Below, piece by piece: positions 44,886-57,341 of a stretch of 64,000 nt of DNA (position 1 is the stretch's first letter; each line of letters starts with the position of its first letter). Source of the DNA: Gnomoniopsis sp. IMI 355080. Lineage: Eukaryota > Ascomycota > Sordariomycetes > Diaporthales > Gnomoniaceae. The stretch covers positions 93,647 through 157,646 of the forward strand of contig JAPEVC010000066.1 of the NCBI GenBank assembly GCA_027946555.1. The letters are read 5' to 3'. The position numbers and the translations under genes are program-made. The notes under the pieces are model-generated. The model made no database searches. It was given only the letters and a program-made list of their open reading frames with translations, and was not told the origin of the DNA.

Positions 44886-47007
44886 CTTCGTGTCAATCCA
44901 GTGCAGATTAGACGAAAGAGTGAGGATATCGATATTTCCACTGCTGTACGAGCAAAAAGAATGTATCGGTCAGGTGAACCAATAAAAGAAGGTCAGAATC
45001 AATGAACATCGTGATGAAACTAAGATAAACTGACTGCTGGGTGCGAGCGTCTGCGATTTTGTAGTTGATATCTTCATGATTAACACGTTAGCGCAGTGTG
45101 TTCAGCGCTGGCTGTGCAATAGCGCTGGAACGTTTACTTCTCGTCCCGCACCGGATGCTCCGAGTTTGTGGTGCTTTGTGTCAATCATAACTGGAGGTAT
45201 AGTCACAAGCCGCTCGTTTAGACTTACCTAGTTACCTTGCCAAGAAAGCCGTGCCTTGATGCAGGGGTAATACTGATGTACGAGCCACCAAATGAATGCG
45301 TGGAGGAAGGAATAGACTATGTAGATGATAGTCCAGTAATAAGTCTAGAAAGTCATATCCGTGGCGCCCCCGTCAGCGCTGATCGATACTTGCAGCCACT
45401 AGGCTATTTGAACCCAGCTTACCTAGGTAGCTAGGTAAGTAGTAAGTCCAGGAATAGCAGTCTCCAAGCTAGTACAACGGATGGCATATGTTCCCCTTGA
45501 CTAGCTCTTTTTCTGCACGGTATGAACAACCTGTGAACCGACCCGGGGGTGTTTGGCGCAGAGCTAATTGCAGCTGCTGAATTTTGGTGAAACATTGTTG
45601 AACAGATGCCAGCTTGGCATGCAGGTGAAGGCGTACCCGTCTATTCCGAGTCTGTCTTACTTACTTTTGTGGCTTGTGACGTCAACATTTCCTCGAATCA
45701 AGCGGCATGAATAAATACGAGATCACTTCCGTCTTTCGCAGCCCCGAGTGATTTGCAGCCAACCCAACTTCCTTTGCTGACACGGTTCCGCCAACGACGG
45801 CTGGCTTGCTGCCAAATATTGCACTATGGTTCAATTCGGTTCAGCAGGCTCGTATATCAGATAATCACTATATTCAATCCTAATCAGTATGCCGGCTGCC
45901 TTGGAAGGCTGCGATTCAATGACTCCGTAGCGAAGTTCTGGTCATTCAGGCTTTACAAATTACAATTACCAAATGCCAAGGGCAACTGTAAAATTGAGGG
46001 GCCTTCTTCAAGCTTTGCATTCGCCGCTTGTCAGTCATGAACTCTGCCTGCCGAGTAAAATCCGGACTGAAGTATGTGTCTCACACAAGAGGCTCAGAAA
46101 ACCCACCTTGATATTTTCCACAAGCTTCCAAGCATGCTTGCATGACCTGGAATGATATTTCTGAGCCTTTCATCAGGTATTGCAAAGGGGGCTCGTTGGG
46201 ACTGAAAATAACGATCGAGACCGGTTTGAAGAGCATGCAAAACAATTTAGAAACCTTGAGAAAAACCTCACAAGTGCACCAATGGGAGGATTCAAAGTCA
46301 TCTTTGTTGGTACAAATGAACAAATGACCATTTCTTCTCTTTTGATTCGGGTTGACAGTTAGACACTACAGAAAGTCACGTTGCAATAAGTTGGTGTTCA
46401 ACTGTTCCATGATTATTTTCCTGGTATTGACAATGGCAGTCAAGCGACGGGTTTTAAAGATGATAGTTGGCCCTCTCCAAACTGATCTGACTTTCATTGT
46501 TCTTTTTTGGGCTGCCAATATTCCACCGCCGTATTTTTTAGCATCGAAAAATCATGTCTATGAAAATGTGATGCTGTTATCCATACTTAGGTAATGGAAC
46601 GGCATCGTTCATAACCACGCGGGTAGAACAGGAAGGCCCCATCGTGAGTATCCACAAAGACAGTCACATACCTGAATTTGAATACTCGTCCATGTCACAA
46701 GACTATACCACCTAATAATCTGTGACTCGTTATCCTGTCACTTGCAGCCGACGTATTAAAGATCCCTGCCTGTCAAACCTGCTTCCTTTTGATCGCTCGG
46801 ACCGATGATCGTGATGATGGCTCAGAGTCACCGGCCCATTTTGTTTCTTTTTCCAAATCTCCTATTAATTTGGCCAGTTTGATCTGCATCACATATAAAA
46901 ATCCGAACCGAACTCTACAGATGACAGGTTTGACGATTGATAATTCACACAAAGCATCAATCGACTTCATTCTTTGTCCCGAAGCCATCTGCGAAAACGA
47001 CGAGACC
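44886..47007. other. intergenic region, no supported gene
   Basis: About 2.1 kb with only scattered small frames on both strands. One palindrome TACCTAGGTA lies at 45420-45429, followed by 'gctaggtaag'. AT content rises near 46300-46600. The leader of the MFS gene lies at its right end. Plus frame 46789-47007 continues into the MFS exon and has an in-frame ATG at 46921. Confidence 0.5.
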
Positions 47008-49007
47008 ATGGCGGTATCGCAAACTCTTTTAATTCAAGAGTGGAACGAAACACGAACACTCACATCCTCCAAGACGTCAACAGAATGCCTCGGGGTTTCA
47101 GGAAGAAGACCAAATGTCAATGGCGGGGTCATAGATCAAAGGAAAGCTGCCGTCGAAGATATCGACGGCGAATGCAAGCGCGGGAAGCCACTATCTTTCT
47201 ACCTTGGGTTTTGCTGCTTGTTGATTATGATTCTCCTTGTATCTTTGGACTCAACATGCATGGCTGTCAGCATATCGACCATTTCGGAAGATCTCGACGG
47301 AACCACTTTCGAAGCTTTCTGGGCTAGCCTTGCATATATGCTGGCCGATGTCATTACACTGCCTCTGTACGCCAGCTCTTCGGACGTGCTTGGTCGGAAG
47401 ATTCCTCTGTACACGTCTTTTGCATTCGCAGTAATAGGATCGATTGTCTTTGCCACAGCTCGGTCTATGCGAACTGTCATAGTAGGGCGTCTTGTACAGG
47501 GCCTAGGAGGAGGTGGCCTTGATGCTCTGAACGAGATCCTGATCGTCGATATTACCACATTGAAAGAGAGACCGTTATACCTTGGTATGTATAGAAAATC
47601 CATCTCTTCTACTGTTCATCTTTGTTTTAGTTGAATGCATGGGTATATAGTATCGAGGTATTGAATATGGCGTGATTTCTTTGCGTGTAGCTGCTGAACA
47701 AGCATGGAGAACATACTCAATGAGGAGGATTTGGTATTTACGACTAACTCGTTAGAAAGGCTTCATGGCGGTTCCCATGGCACTTGGCACAATTGTTGGT
47801 CCACTCATGGGCTCGGCCTTTACCCAATATCTCAGCTGGAGGTGGCTTGGTTTGATAAACCTTCCGCTGCTTGGAATCGACATAATACTAGCAGCGCTGT
47901 GTCTACGCCTGAAGGCCATTGAAGAGCCGCTGCTCTCTAGGTTTTCCCGCGTCGATTGGGCAGGATTCCTAATATTCGCTCTTGGGACAACGGCAACCGC
48001 ACTCCCAATGAGCTGGGCCGCAAATCTTTATTCCTGGTCTTCTTGGAAGACTATTTTGCCTCTTTTCATTGGATTCGTTGTGTTGATTGGATTCAGTTTC
48101 TACGAAAGAAAGCCACAAAGACCTATGTTTCCTCCTCGTATTTTCAAATCGCGCACTGGGCTCTTGACATTTGCGTCAGCTACTATCCATGGACTGATTG
48201 TCTATCCCGCAACAATCTACTTGCCACTACTAGTAAGAGCTACCATCACATGTTGCAGTCTTTTCCCTTGATGAGGCAATTATTTCAGAGATCTCATAAT
48301 TTACCATGACACAAGCTGATAGCCCGCACTAGTTTCAATCAGTAAAACTTCAGACACCCTTCGAATCCGCGATATCTATGCTACCCGCTTGTTGCGGAGT
48401 CATTGGATTTGCCTTGCTCTCTGGAGTTGCAGTCGAGGTCACTCGCCGGTATAGATGGCAATTTTGGGCTTCGTGGGTATCGACAGCTGTTGGAATGTGC
48501 CTGTTCTCTCTGATGGGTCGCACATCGTCAGTTGCCGAGACCGCTGGGCTTCAGATCCTGGCTGGCGTGGGTCTTGGGGCATTATTCACCGTGCCAGCGC
48601 TCTCGATACAAGCTGCGGTTGCCGTAGAAGATCAGGGTATTGGATCGGGTATCTTGGAGGGCTTCCGTCTGTTCGGAGCGCTTTTGGGACTTGCAATTGG
48701 CTCGACTGTTTTCTCCAGCGTCTTTGAAAAGTCGTTGGCGCATTTACAGGATCTTCCTGCTGCTGCTATCTTGCTGAGAGACTCTAACAACGCTCTTGGT
48801 TTCATACCTCACCTCAGAGGCCTAGATGTTTCTTCTGAGATAATGGGTGAGATTACGACGGGATATCACAAGGCTTTTCAGGCCATTTGGTACGTGATGG
48901 CTGGCTTTTCGTGCGTCGGTTTCATCACCAGTCTGGGGATCGAAGAAAAGTCTATTGAGACAGAGGATGTTGGAAGACAGCATATCAAGCATAGAGAGGA
49001 AAGCTAA
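47008..49007 (+). CDS. MFS drug/H+ antiporter-type transporter
   Basis: Three exons, 47008-47584, 47760-48232 and 48333-49007, 574 residues. The first hydrophobic helix is LSFYLGFCCLLIMILLVSLD. SDVLGRK is MFS motif A between helices 2 and 3, and GRLVQGLGGGGL is the helix-4 region; motif C-like GxxxGPxxG appears as ALGTIVGPLMG in helix 5. The arrangement fits 14-helix drug:H+ antiporters (DHA2 type), plasma-membrane exporters of small molecules. The start was taken at MAVSQTLL in a good context (ccATGG); an in-frame ATG 29 codons upstream at 46921 is possible. Introns are GTATGT...AAAG and GTAAGA...CTAG. The hydrolase gene follows 564 bp downstream in the same direction. Confidence 0.92.
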
Positions 49008-49571
49008 AGGCTTTACTGAAATGATGTTGAGTAAGAAGTACATCAATTTGTAATCTCATATGAACGAAAAGTCGATTATCGCCACAGGATACAGGTCAAT
49101 TCGATTCACTCGGGTAGGTATTCATCAACCTCCAGGTCAGATATACTTCATATATTGTGCATCCATACCTCTCATCTTGCAACAGGTATCAGTTCTGAGC
49201 TGCAGAATGCGAGCACTGAAATAAGTATTGAACCCCGCTGGGTAAGTAGGCATGTTCTGGATGTGGCATGGAATTCCGGAGACACCGCAGCCGATGAACT
49301 AGCGCTTACGGCCAACGCGGACACCCAGACTCACGCGAAATTCGATGGACTTGTTCCGTGCAGGTGTGCACACCACCCTGGGAATTTCCGAACTTTGGAA
49401 TCCATCGGCAACCATTCGTCCGCTGCTGACAAGCCTTCAGGGCACCATTTTGCGGGGATATCAGGCTCAAACGCATGACGGCGACTGACTTTCCCCCATT
49501 ACCTCAATTGGTCGTCACCAAGCTTTCTAATTTTAAAATATATCATACAATCAAAATTTGTAAGGCAGAAA
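49008..49571. other. intergenic region between MFS and hydrolase genes
   Basis: 564 bp. The plus frame at 49155-49478 has no supporting signal. AT-rich immediately before the hydrolase start (near 49532-49560). Confidence 0.5.
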
Positions 49572-51344
49572 ATGGACGAAAAGCAGCCCTTCATTAGGCC
49601 GACGGCGGCGCCCGAACATCCTCAAGGCACGAAAACGCGTCGCATCAGACGACCCAAGCTGCTGCTCTTCAGCATCATTTTGGCCTTGCTAGCTTTAATG
49701 CACATGCCATGGAGCAAAATCACTCGGCTCCATGATTGTGCACACCACAGAAGTGGTCAGCTCACGTACGCAGGGGAAGAAATAACCTGGGAAGCATGTG
49801 GTGACGCCCAAGGACGCCCAGTTGAATGCTCGACCATAACGGTACCGATGGATCAATTCAACGCCACCAACTCGGGCGACAAAGTCTTTACCATCCCTCT
49901 GATCCGCATGCGCGGGAATAATGCGACCCAAAATCTTCTCCTTAATCCGGGCGGTCCTGGGGGATCCGGCTTCGAATTTCTTCACAGACGCGGGAAACAA
50001 CTCAACACCATCGTGGGCGAGGAATTCCATCTGTTGTCCTTTGATCCCAGAGGCATCAACAGCTCCTCGCCTCGGGCTAGCTGTTACCCTGACAAGGAGA
50101 CTCGCCAAACTCTCTCCCAAGTCAGAGACCAGAGAGTGGTTGAGGACAGCGCTGAGGCGTATGCCTTCGCCAAGAACTTTGTTCAAGCTTGCGCTGATAC
50201 GATGGGCGATCACGGCTTATATATCAACACCCCTCAGACGGCTGCCGATATGAACAGCATCTTGGATGCAGTGGGTCAGAAGGATATGATTTATTGGGGA
50301 TTCTCGTATGGCACGTTACTTGGACAGACGTATGCTGGTCTCTTCCCTGAGCGCTCAAAGCGAGTCATTATTGATGGCGTGGTCAATCAATTCCATTGGT
50401 ATGAGGACCTTGGAGAAACGGAACCCTTCGTCGACACGGACCACGTTTTCGACGGGTTCCTAGACGAATGTCTACACGCAGGGGAAAACTGCACCCTGTC
50501 GACACTTGCGAACTCGAAGGAAGAGCTCTACGACAAAATCTTGGGCCTAGCGGACAGCATCTACGATGAACCCCTAAGCGTCTACGTCAATAGCACAGCT
50601 TGGGGATTGCTTAATTACTTCTCAATCATGTCTAACGCCATTTTCCCCGCGCTCTACAAACCGGCGAGCTGGTACGATCTGGCTGATCGGCTGACGCAGT
50701 TGCTGAGAGGCAATGCCACGGAGGCATTTCTGCAATATGGCCAGGGAAATCCTTGGGGCATGTATTTTGATGCCAATTACTTCGTGACGATGAATGACGG
50801 CAAGTCTGGCCTGGACTTTTGGCCGTCAGATCGGAAATCGGTACTCAAAAACATCATTGAACCTATTGTCAACTCAAGTTTGTTCGGTGGGGCTAGTGCT
50901 GGCATTGGTGGAATGTACATCAAGCAACACTGGAAAGTTCCAAAGACGCACAATTATGTGCCCAAACTCGATGTGAAAACGGCTCATCCTCTTCTCATAC
51001 TGTCGACCAGTTTCGATCCCGTCTGCCCACTTGTGTCCGCGCGATCCGCCCAGAAAGCGTTTGCCGACTCGCAGATCGTTGAGGTGAAAGGGTACGGACA
51101 CTGCTCCGTGGCTGTGACTTCGACTTGTGCAGCAAAGCACATACGAGCGTTCCTGTACAATGGCACCCTTCCGGAGAGCTATACGGAATGTGAAGTCGAC
51201 GGGCCGTACTTTGTCAGACCGGATGAAGACGGAAAGGCGGCCACCGCCCTGCAGGAATTCGATGATCCTGAAGATGCAAAAATCCACATGGCGCAGGTGG
51301 AACTTGCGAGAGATATGGACTGGCTGCTGTGGACCGGATATTGA
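49572..51344 (+). CDS. membrane-anchored alpha/beta hydrolase (tripeptidyl aminopeptidase-like)
   Basis: A single exon of 590 codons. A basic stretch followed by LLLFSIILALLALMHM (residues about 30-46) is a signal anchor, so the catalytic part should lie in the lumen or outside. NLLLNPGGPGGSG contains the oxyanion-hole region. GFSYG gives nucleophile Ser245. SFDPVCP supplies the catalytic aspartate, and GYGHCS the histidine in the TAP-like C-terminal domain. Related secreted bacterial and fungal enzymes release N-terminal tripeptides or hydrolyse other amides and esters; specificity here is unknown. Multiple N-glycosylation sequons (NATN, NCTL, NSSL) support a secretory route. It could act with the upstream transporter gene, but that is only proximity. 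Confidence 0.9.
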   Translation: MDEKQPFIRPTAAPEHPQGTKTRRIRRPKLLLFSIILALLALMHMPWSKITRLHDCAHHRSGQLTYAGEEITWEACGDAQGRPVECSTITVPMDQFNATNSGDKVFTIPLIRMRGNNATQNLLLNPGGPGGSGFEFLHRRGKQLNTIVGEEFHLLSFDPRGINSSSPRASCYPDKETRQTLSQVRDQRVVEDSAEAYAFAKNFVQACADTMGDHGLYINTPQTAADMNSILDAVGQKDMIYWGFSYGTLLGQTYAGLFPERSKRVIIDGVVNQFHWYEDLGETEPFVDTDHVFDGFLDECLHAGENCTLSTLANSKEELYDKILGLADSIYDEPLSVYVNSTAWGLLNYFSIMSNAIFPALYKPASWYDLADRLTQLLRGNATEAFLQYGQGNPWGMYFDANYFVTMNDGKSGLDFWPSDRKSVLKNIIEPIVNSSLFGGASAGIGGMYIKQHWKVPKTHNYVPKLDVKTAHPLLILSTSFDPVCPLVSARSAQKAFADSQIVEVKGYGHCSVAVTSTCAAKHIRAFLYNGTLPESYTECEVDGPYFVRPDEDGKAATALQEFDDPEDAKIHMAQVELARDMDWLLWTGY

Positions 51345-53023
51345 TGTGAGCCAATCTGTATGTAGCTGTTTGACAGATTCCGGATTTTGGGAATTCATAG
51401 CCAGCGCATCGTTTTTCTTCGTGTCGAACGCATTCAATTCCACGTGGTATTTGATGCAAGTTTGAACGGTGGTGACATCTTTGACTGCCCGTGCTGCTTC
51501 AAAGCTTGTCTCCTTCAAGGCATATCAAAATCCCCATATCGAGAATCGTTTGCTGATGACCTCAGCGGCGCTGCGTACCTAGGTACCAAAAGTTTGATTG
51601 AAACATTTCGCATCAGAATCAGCAGCAGTATGTCGCGTCAGAATATCTGTTGTAAGACAACTCTTAACGCCTGTTCTCCAAGAGTTTTACGCGTCTGTCA
51701 GATGACAAAGCCACTTGCTTCACCAATGCTCAGACCTGCCATTGGTAATATGCATTACCTCCAGCATTCGGCCGCTATCAATGAAATTGTCCCGTTATCA
51801 TGCTAGGTTCGCACCAACTCGTAGGGCGACAGACCAAGTCGTTTTATCATGCCGCCGAACGCCGACCGCGGCCCTCCGAACAGAGGTACTTTTGCAATTC
51901 CCGGTAGCCGGGCCGACACGCTGCAGAAAGGCTCCATTTAGTGGCGCAACTAGGTCTCGCCTTGGGACAGCCGCACGTGGGATATGGGGCGGTTCATAGG
52001 CTAATTTGCACGACTTATTCCCGTCATCTTGCACGTCTTGCATAAACTGGAACGGCCATTTAGTCTGGTTCCAGGTACCAGGGTGGGATTACATGTACAC
52101 AAACAGATAATGCGGAAGTATAAGCAGATGCACTGATAGTACTTGAGTAGTTTTCCAGCCGAGAATACCGGACTGCACCAACAGCTACCGCTTACCATGT
52201 AACGAAGCGTGCAGGCTCGCATATGCCTCTCATTTCCCCCCTTCTGCAGGCAAGTCTTGAGCCCCCGAATCACAAATTCCAACTGCCAAGTGCAAAGAGA
52301 CATGGCGGGCGGACTTGGCCCTAACGAACAAGGTTCGCCTGCCTGAGTCGTCCGTTGGCTTGATCCACTTGCCTGATAAGACGCCGAGAGAGCAGGGGGA
52401 CGGGACATTGGCCTTGCGTCCTCACAGGCCACAATTGCATCTCGCTTTGCCCCCGACACACAACCGGAACTTGGTTTCCAAATGGGCCTGAATGGCATGC
52501 TGACAGTGCTGACAGCGTGCCAAGGGGGCGCTCTTGCCAAGACAAACTTAACTGCAAACTGAACTGTAGTCCGCTTCTGTTGGCTGCACGTCGACTTTGT
52601 CGGTCTCATTCTGCGGCGTTGAAGTTCAAAGTGGCCCGCTCCTTATCTCTTGGTGGAGACAAGCCCGTTGAGCCCAGGCCCACTTTAGAGGGCTTGGCGA
52701 AGCCAACGACATTGGAATTTGGCCACTATTCCTCCTGGGTCGAGGTCGTATCAGTGTATAGGAGGTAGGTACCGCGGCTGAAGATAACGTTTCGGTGACA
52801 AGACGCCCAGATGCTCGTAGCTCCGCCCTCGCTTGGGCATGTAGGAAGGTTTTGGAGGTGTGGCTCGTTATTTATTTATTTAATTCGACCCGAGCACCCC
52901 GGCTCTTTTTTTTTTTATGAAGGTTTCTTTTCTTCCCTTCGACTCATTGCTTTTTCTCGTCGGGGACCCAGGTTTTGCTTCTGAACCTCTATAGCAAGTT
53001 GATTGCTTGTAGAAGTATTCATC
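51345..53023. promoter_or_regulatory. long upstream region of ammonium transporter
   Basis: About 1.7 kb with no supported gene. A TACCTAGGTA palindrome lies at 51576-51585. GATA/TATC cores, possible sites for nitrogen GATA regulators (AreA/NIT2), lie at 52644-52647, 52749-52752 and 52783-52786. Single GATA cores are common by chance, so this is weak. An ATTTATTT-rich patch (52869-52883) and a T-run (52907-52916) lie in the probable leader. Confidence 0.35.
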
Positions 53024-54732
53024 ATGTCGGCTGGTCCTCTTGAGACGTACAACGGCACTTCGGGTGTTGCCGATAATGGCGGCGATTCGCTGACCCAAGA
53101 CCGTCAGTATTTCTTTTCTTACCCTTCCATAAAGCCGTCTCCTGCCCTATTCTTGCTTTGGATATTGCACGAACCACATCCTCGAGTTTTTCTACGCGAC
53201 AAGAGATTCTAACAGTATGCAGTCAATGTCTACTACTCATCAGGCGACTTCGCCTGGATCCTCACCTCAGCGGCACTCGTGCTTCTGATGGTGCCCGGTG
53301 TTGGCTTTTTCTACAGCGGCCTTGCCCGACGAAAGTCGGCTTTATCTCTAATATGGCTATCGATGATGAGCATAGGAGTCGTCAGTTTTCAGTGGTTCTT
53401 TTGGGGCTACTCTCTTACATTTAGCCACACGGGCTCAAGCTTCATCGGCGATCTCTCGAACTTTGGACTTATGGATGTGCTGGCTCAGCCAAGTGTGGGA
53501 AGCTCGAAGATACCCGACCTGTTGTTCTGCTTGTACCAAGGAATGTTCGCCGCCATCACGCCTGCCCTAGCGATCGGTGCCGTCGCGGACCGTGGACGAA
53601 TGCTGCCCGCGCTGGTCTTCATCTTCATCTGGTCGACGATTGTCTACGACCCTATCGCCTACTGGACGTGGAATGCAAATGGCTGGTCCTTCAAGATGGG
53701 CGGCCTCGACTTTGCCGGTGGTACTCCGGTCCACATCAGCTCCGGTGCCGCAGCTCTGGCATACTCTCTCATGCTCGGCAGGCGTATCGGCTACGACAAG
53801 GTCCATGGCCTGCCTTACCGACCTCACAACGTGACTCACGTCGTCCTGGGAACAGTCTTCCTTTGGGTGGGATGGTTCGGATTCAACGGTGGCAGCGCGC
53901 TCGCTGCAAACCTGCGTGCCGTCATGGCTTGCATCGTGACCAACCTGGCCGCTAGTGTTGGTGGAGTCACCTGGTGCTTGATGGACTACCGTCTGGAGCG
54001 CAAGTGGAGTGCGGTTGGGTTCTGCAGTGGAGCCATTGCTGTGAGTATAATTTGAGTTTGGCCCTTGGATGTGCATCAGTGGCTGACTTTTGATGCGTAG
54101 GGACTTGTTGCTATCACTCCCGCATCCGGTTTCGTTCCCGCATGGTCTGCTGTGATCTTCGGCGTCGTGGGAGGTATTGCTTGCAATTTGGCCACCAAGA
54201 TCAAGTTCTGGATCGGAATCGATGATGGCCTCGATATCTTTGCTGAGCACGCGGTTGGTGGTATTGTCGGCAATTTGCTGACCGGTCTCTTTGCTGCGTG
54301 AGTACCCACGATGAACGTCTTAAGCTCTATCACCTTTGCCCCGTGCTGACATAGTACTCTAGTAACTACATTGCGCACCTCGACGGATTCAGCGAGATTG
54401 ATGGCGGTTGGCTCAACCAGAACTACATCCAGCTCGGCTATCAGCTGGCCGACTGCGTTGCTGGCTTCTCGTACTCCTTCGTCCTGACATGCGTCATCCT
54501 GTTCTTGATGAACCTTGTCCCTGGTCTGAGCCTGCGTGTGTCTGCCGAGGAGGAGGAGACAGGTCTCGATGACGGACAGCTCGGAGAGTTCGCATACGAC
54601 TACGTCGAGCTCAGCCGCCACGTCAACGAGCTTGTGGGTACACCTGATGAGCCCCCTTCCAGCCGCGGTAGCTTGAAGAACTCGCCAGTCGATCCCAAGT
54701 CCCAGGCGGTTGATTCTGAGAAAGCCGTTTAG
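53024..54732 (+). CDS. Amt/Mep-family ammonium transporter
   Basis: Four exons: 53024-53102, 53223-54040, 54101-54297 and 54363-54732, 487 residues. After a short extracellular N-terminus comes NVYYSSGDFAWILTSAALVL (helix 1), then FFYSGLARRKSALSLIW, VSFQWFFWGYSL, DPIAYWTW, and the family signature DFAGGTPVHISSGAAALAYS containing a channel histidine. HAVGGIVGNLLTGLFA supplies the second pore histidine. Eleven membrane helices are expected. The cytoplasmic tail (from about residue 415) is acidic and Ser-rich (SAEEEETGLDDGQ, EPPSSRGSLKNSPVDPKS), the usual site of regulation. It imports ammonium at the plasma membrane. Introns are short with clear GT-AG ends. Which Mep paralogue it is cannot be told. 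Confidence 0.95.
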
Positions 54733-55823
54733 AAGAATACACATAGCTTATGGGGGATGGGAGGGAAGATTTTGCATGGAAAATGGTGGACGGCCCAACC
54801 AGCAGTTGACCGAGGGAGCAGGGTTGCTTGTCATATATTATTTTAATAGACCTATCAGCATGTCAACAAAGTGCTTTACATCTCATTGATTCGCCGGACA
54901 TTCGAACCGCCTTTTTTCTTGGAAACTACGCACTGTCGACTATTCACTTACCCATTCTGATTCCGACTCGACTTGTCGATACTGTTCTCAATGAACCTAC
55001 ATGTAACTGGCTCTAGTGTAAACTGGATAAATATCCGAAAGATTATTGAGCACTAGTGTTCTCAGGCCTTCGAATGTTCGAGTCCAGATTTGGGTATACG
55101 GTCTACTTGTGAAGCCTATTTCAACGACACCTGTGGGCAACTCTCCACACAAGACTACTAGGCGAACTGCAGCTGTATGTCGATGAGCATGACTGGATCA
55201 GTGTGTTCAAGACTCCCAGCTTTTCAAGCCCGATCAATATGAAACGTCCCAACACGGCCCGCCCTCCTATAAAATACCATGCACACATGACGGACTGAAC
55301 ACGGGTCATCATGAAAGCCATATTCCCCATACCTTAGCTACCGAGCAAACTTGTCAACCCAAAGTGTTCGAAACCCTGAGTTTCTAGCGGCGGCCGGCCC
55401 AGTCTCTCCACGTCGCCTCCAAAACCCCCTAATTAACGCTGGCGTAAACTGTTCAAGCCTTTTGGCGCGGGTTGTGGCTGGTCAGGGGAGGTGCGCTGAT
55501 GATGTAGTGTGTTATGTATAGGTTATGAGAGCGTGGTGATGCTCCTACGCATGTTTCTGTTTTTGGTGAAAGTTGACCTAGTAATTCAGACCACGAGTCT
55601 TCGTACACGGTACATCTCAGCATGCGCTGTATCTGGGCAACTTTGTCTATTCGACTTCCGTTGCTTGTGAGGTACCTGATGACGCCTTCGACGGCTCAGC
55701 GGCCGATCCATCTATACTCAAGCTTTGTGAGAAAAAGTCAAACGTTCTGGTTAATGAACGACGATGGCTCTGCAGTGAGGCCATGCGAAAACAGTTCAAC
55801 CAAACTTACCCCCTATGTCGATA

Positions 55824-56405
55824 TTACTCTTTTGATGCGTACGTTACGAGGCAGATGTCATATAGTCCGATTGTCGTCGTGATACAGTGGTCCTCCAGGG
55901 CATCAATCAAGTAAAGAGGTAGCATTTCATGGTTTCTCTTGACCAGGAAAAAGTGGGCGGCTTGGCGCTTTGACGGGCTATCCCGCTTCTGAACGGAGAT
56001 GAACTCGGGTTGGGTGACGCGCGGCATGCAACGGTCATCCGAACATCGTCCGAACCTGGAAATGGGCTCTTGGCGCAGGTTTGTCGATGGCATTCCCGTT
56101 GACGTGGCAGATACTAAAAATGAAATTTCGGACGAAGTTCTGACGAAAGCTGACAGCACATAGACGGCATCACCGGATCGAGGGTCCTTGTTGAGTTCTG
56201 CTGTTGTTGAGCAAGGCAGTATAACGGCCGGGACCTCATTTGCCAATTGATTAGAACAGAATAGCTGACGAGGAGAGATATCGATCACTCTTGCTCTGTA
56301 TTGGCTTGTCTGAATTCTTGAATTATTGACGGCTTCTGGGAATAATGGGAGGAACCAAATCAGGGGCGCATTATTCCCGTTGCCTAGACTCAATGAATTG
56401 CCCAC
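55824..56405 (-). CDS. hypothetical protein, 193 aa, weak
   Basis: The longest frame in the gene-poor stretch. It begins MGNSLSLGNGNNAPLIWFLPLF and has mixed composition without a recognised domain, signal peptide or conserved motif. No intron is needed. It could be a chance frame; I list it because of its length and lack of overlap with other genes. Confidence 0.25.
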   Translation of the reverse strand: MGNSLSLGNGNNAPLIWFLPLFPEAVNNSRIQTSQYRARVIDISPRQLFCSNQLANEVPAVILPCSTTAELNKDPRSGDAVYVLSAFVRTSSEISFLVSATSTGMPSTNLRQEPISRFGRCSDDRCMPRVTQPEFISVQKRDSPSKRQAAHFFLVKRNHEMLPLYLIDALEDHCITTTIGLYDICLVTYASKE

Positions 56406-57289
56406 AATGTTAACTCACTGTGGATGCCAAGTCCGTGCATTTGCGTAGCACATACAGCATTCTGACTAGAAATCCAAGGGATTAATAAGGGCACAATATC
56501 TTGGTATTGGGCAGGAAGGCATGAAGACTTTCATCTGGTGTGGAATTTATCTACTAGGTTCAAATCGATTAGCGTTCGATTAGATGGCAGTTGTCACTGC
56601 CTATTCTGTAATTCAAGCCGTTCACTGTACTTGAACAATGATTGGTATCTACCAATTAGGTAGTCTTACTATCTGACCGTTGGGACTAAGCAAAGCGCAT
56701 TCACCCAGCTAAGTTCCACTCCAAACCGATACAATACGATCTTCTTTACATCTAAAAGAGGATGCTGCGTATCCACTTACAGCGCAATCGAGATTGCTGG
56801 GGCGGTTAGAGGGGCTGTGGATTCAGGGCCACAAGCAGCTTACTTCTGAAGCTTATTGAGACAGCTGGGCACCTACCCGCCTATTCAGGTAGGTAGATTA
56901 TGTCAACCCTCTTGTGAAGTCATGTTTTCAGTGTCAGTGGTTACTGGCATCTTTCAGTGTTTACCGGTCTCAGCAATTCCTCCGTGTGCACGGTTTCCTA
57001 TAAACGGCTGGGATTTGTTTCGACTTTATAAATGTTTCGAGGTTGTCAATGCAAGCTAGCGACTGGCAGGCGGGTAATTATCCAGAATTCCCGATTTGGG
57101 AAGCACTACGAGACCACACGTAAAGACAGAGGGAATAACAAAAGAAAGAACAAAAGAAAAAAGGCAAGGATGCTTATTAATAAGCGAGATGCATAATTAC
57201 AATGTGCCTTGAATTTCTTAGCTGTCAGAGGTGCTCGGATGGGGTGACGGGATCATATGGAGGTTGGCCTGGGTTTGGGGGCCCTCCTT

Positions 57290-57341
57290 AATTCCCCGGT
57301 GGCCGGGAAAGCCTGCTCGGATTACCCCTGACCGGGGAATT
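57290..57341. repeat. perfect 11-bp inverted repeat
   Basis: AATTCCCCGGT (57290-57300) and its exact reverse complement ACCGGGGAATT (57331-57341), separated by 30 nt. It could fold into a hairpin or be a paired protein-binding site. Confidence 0.8.
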
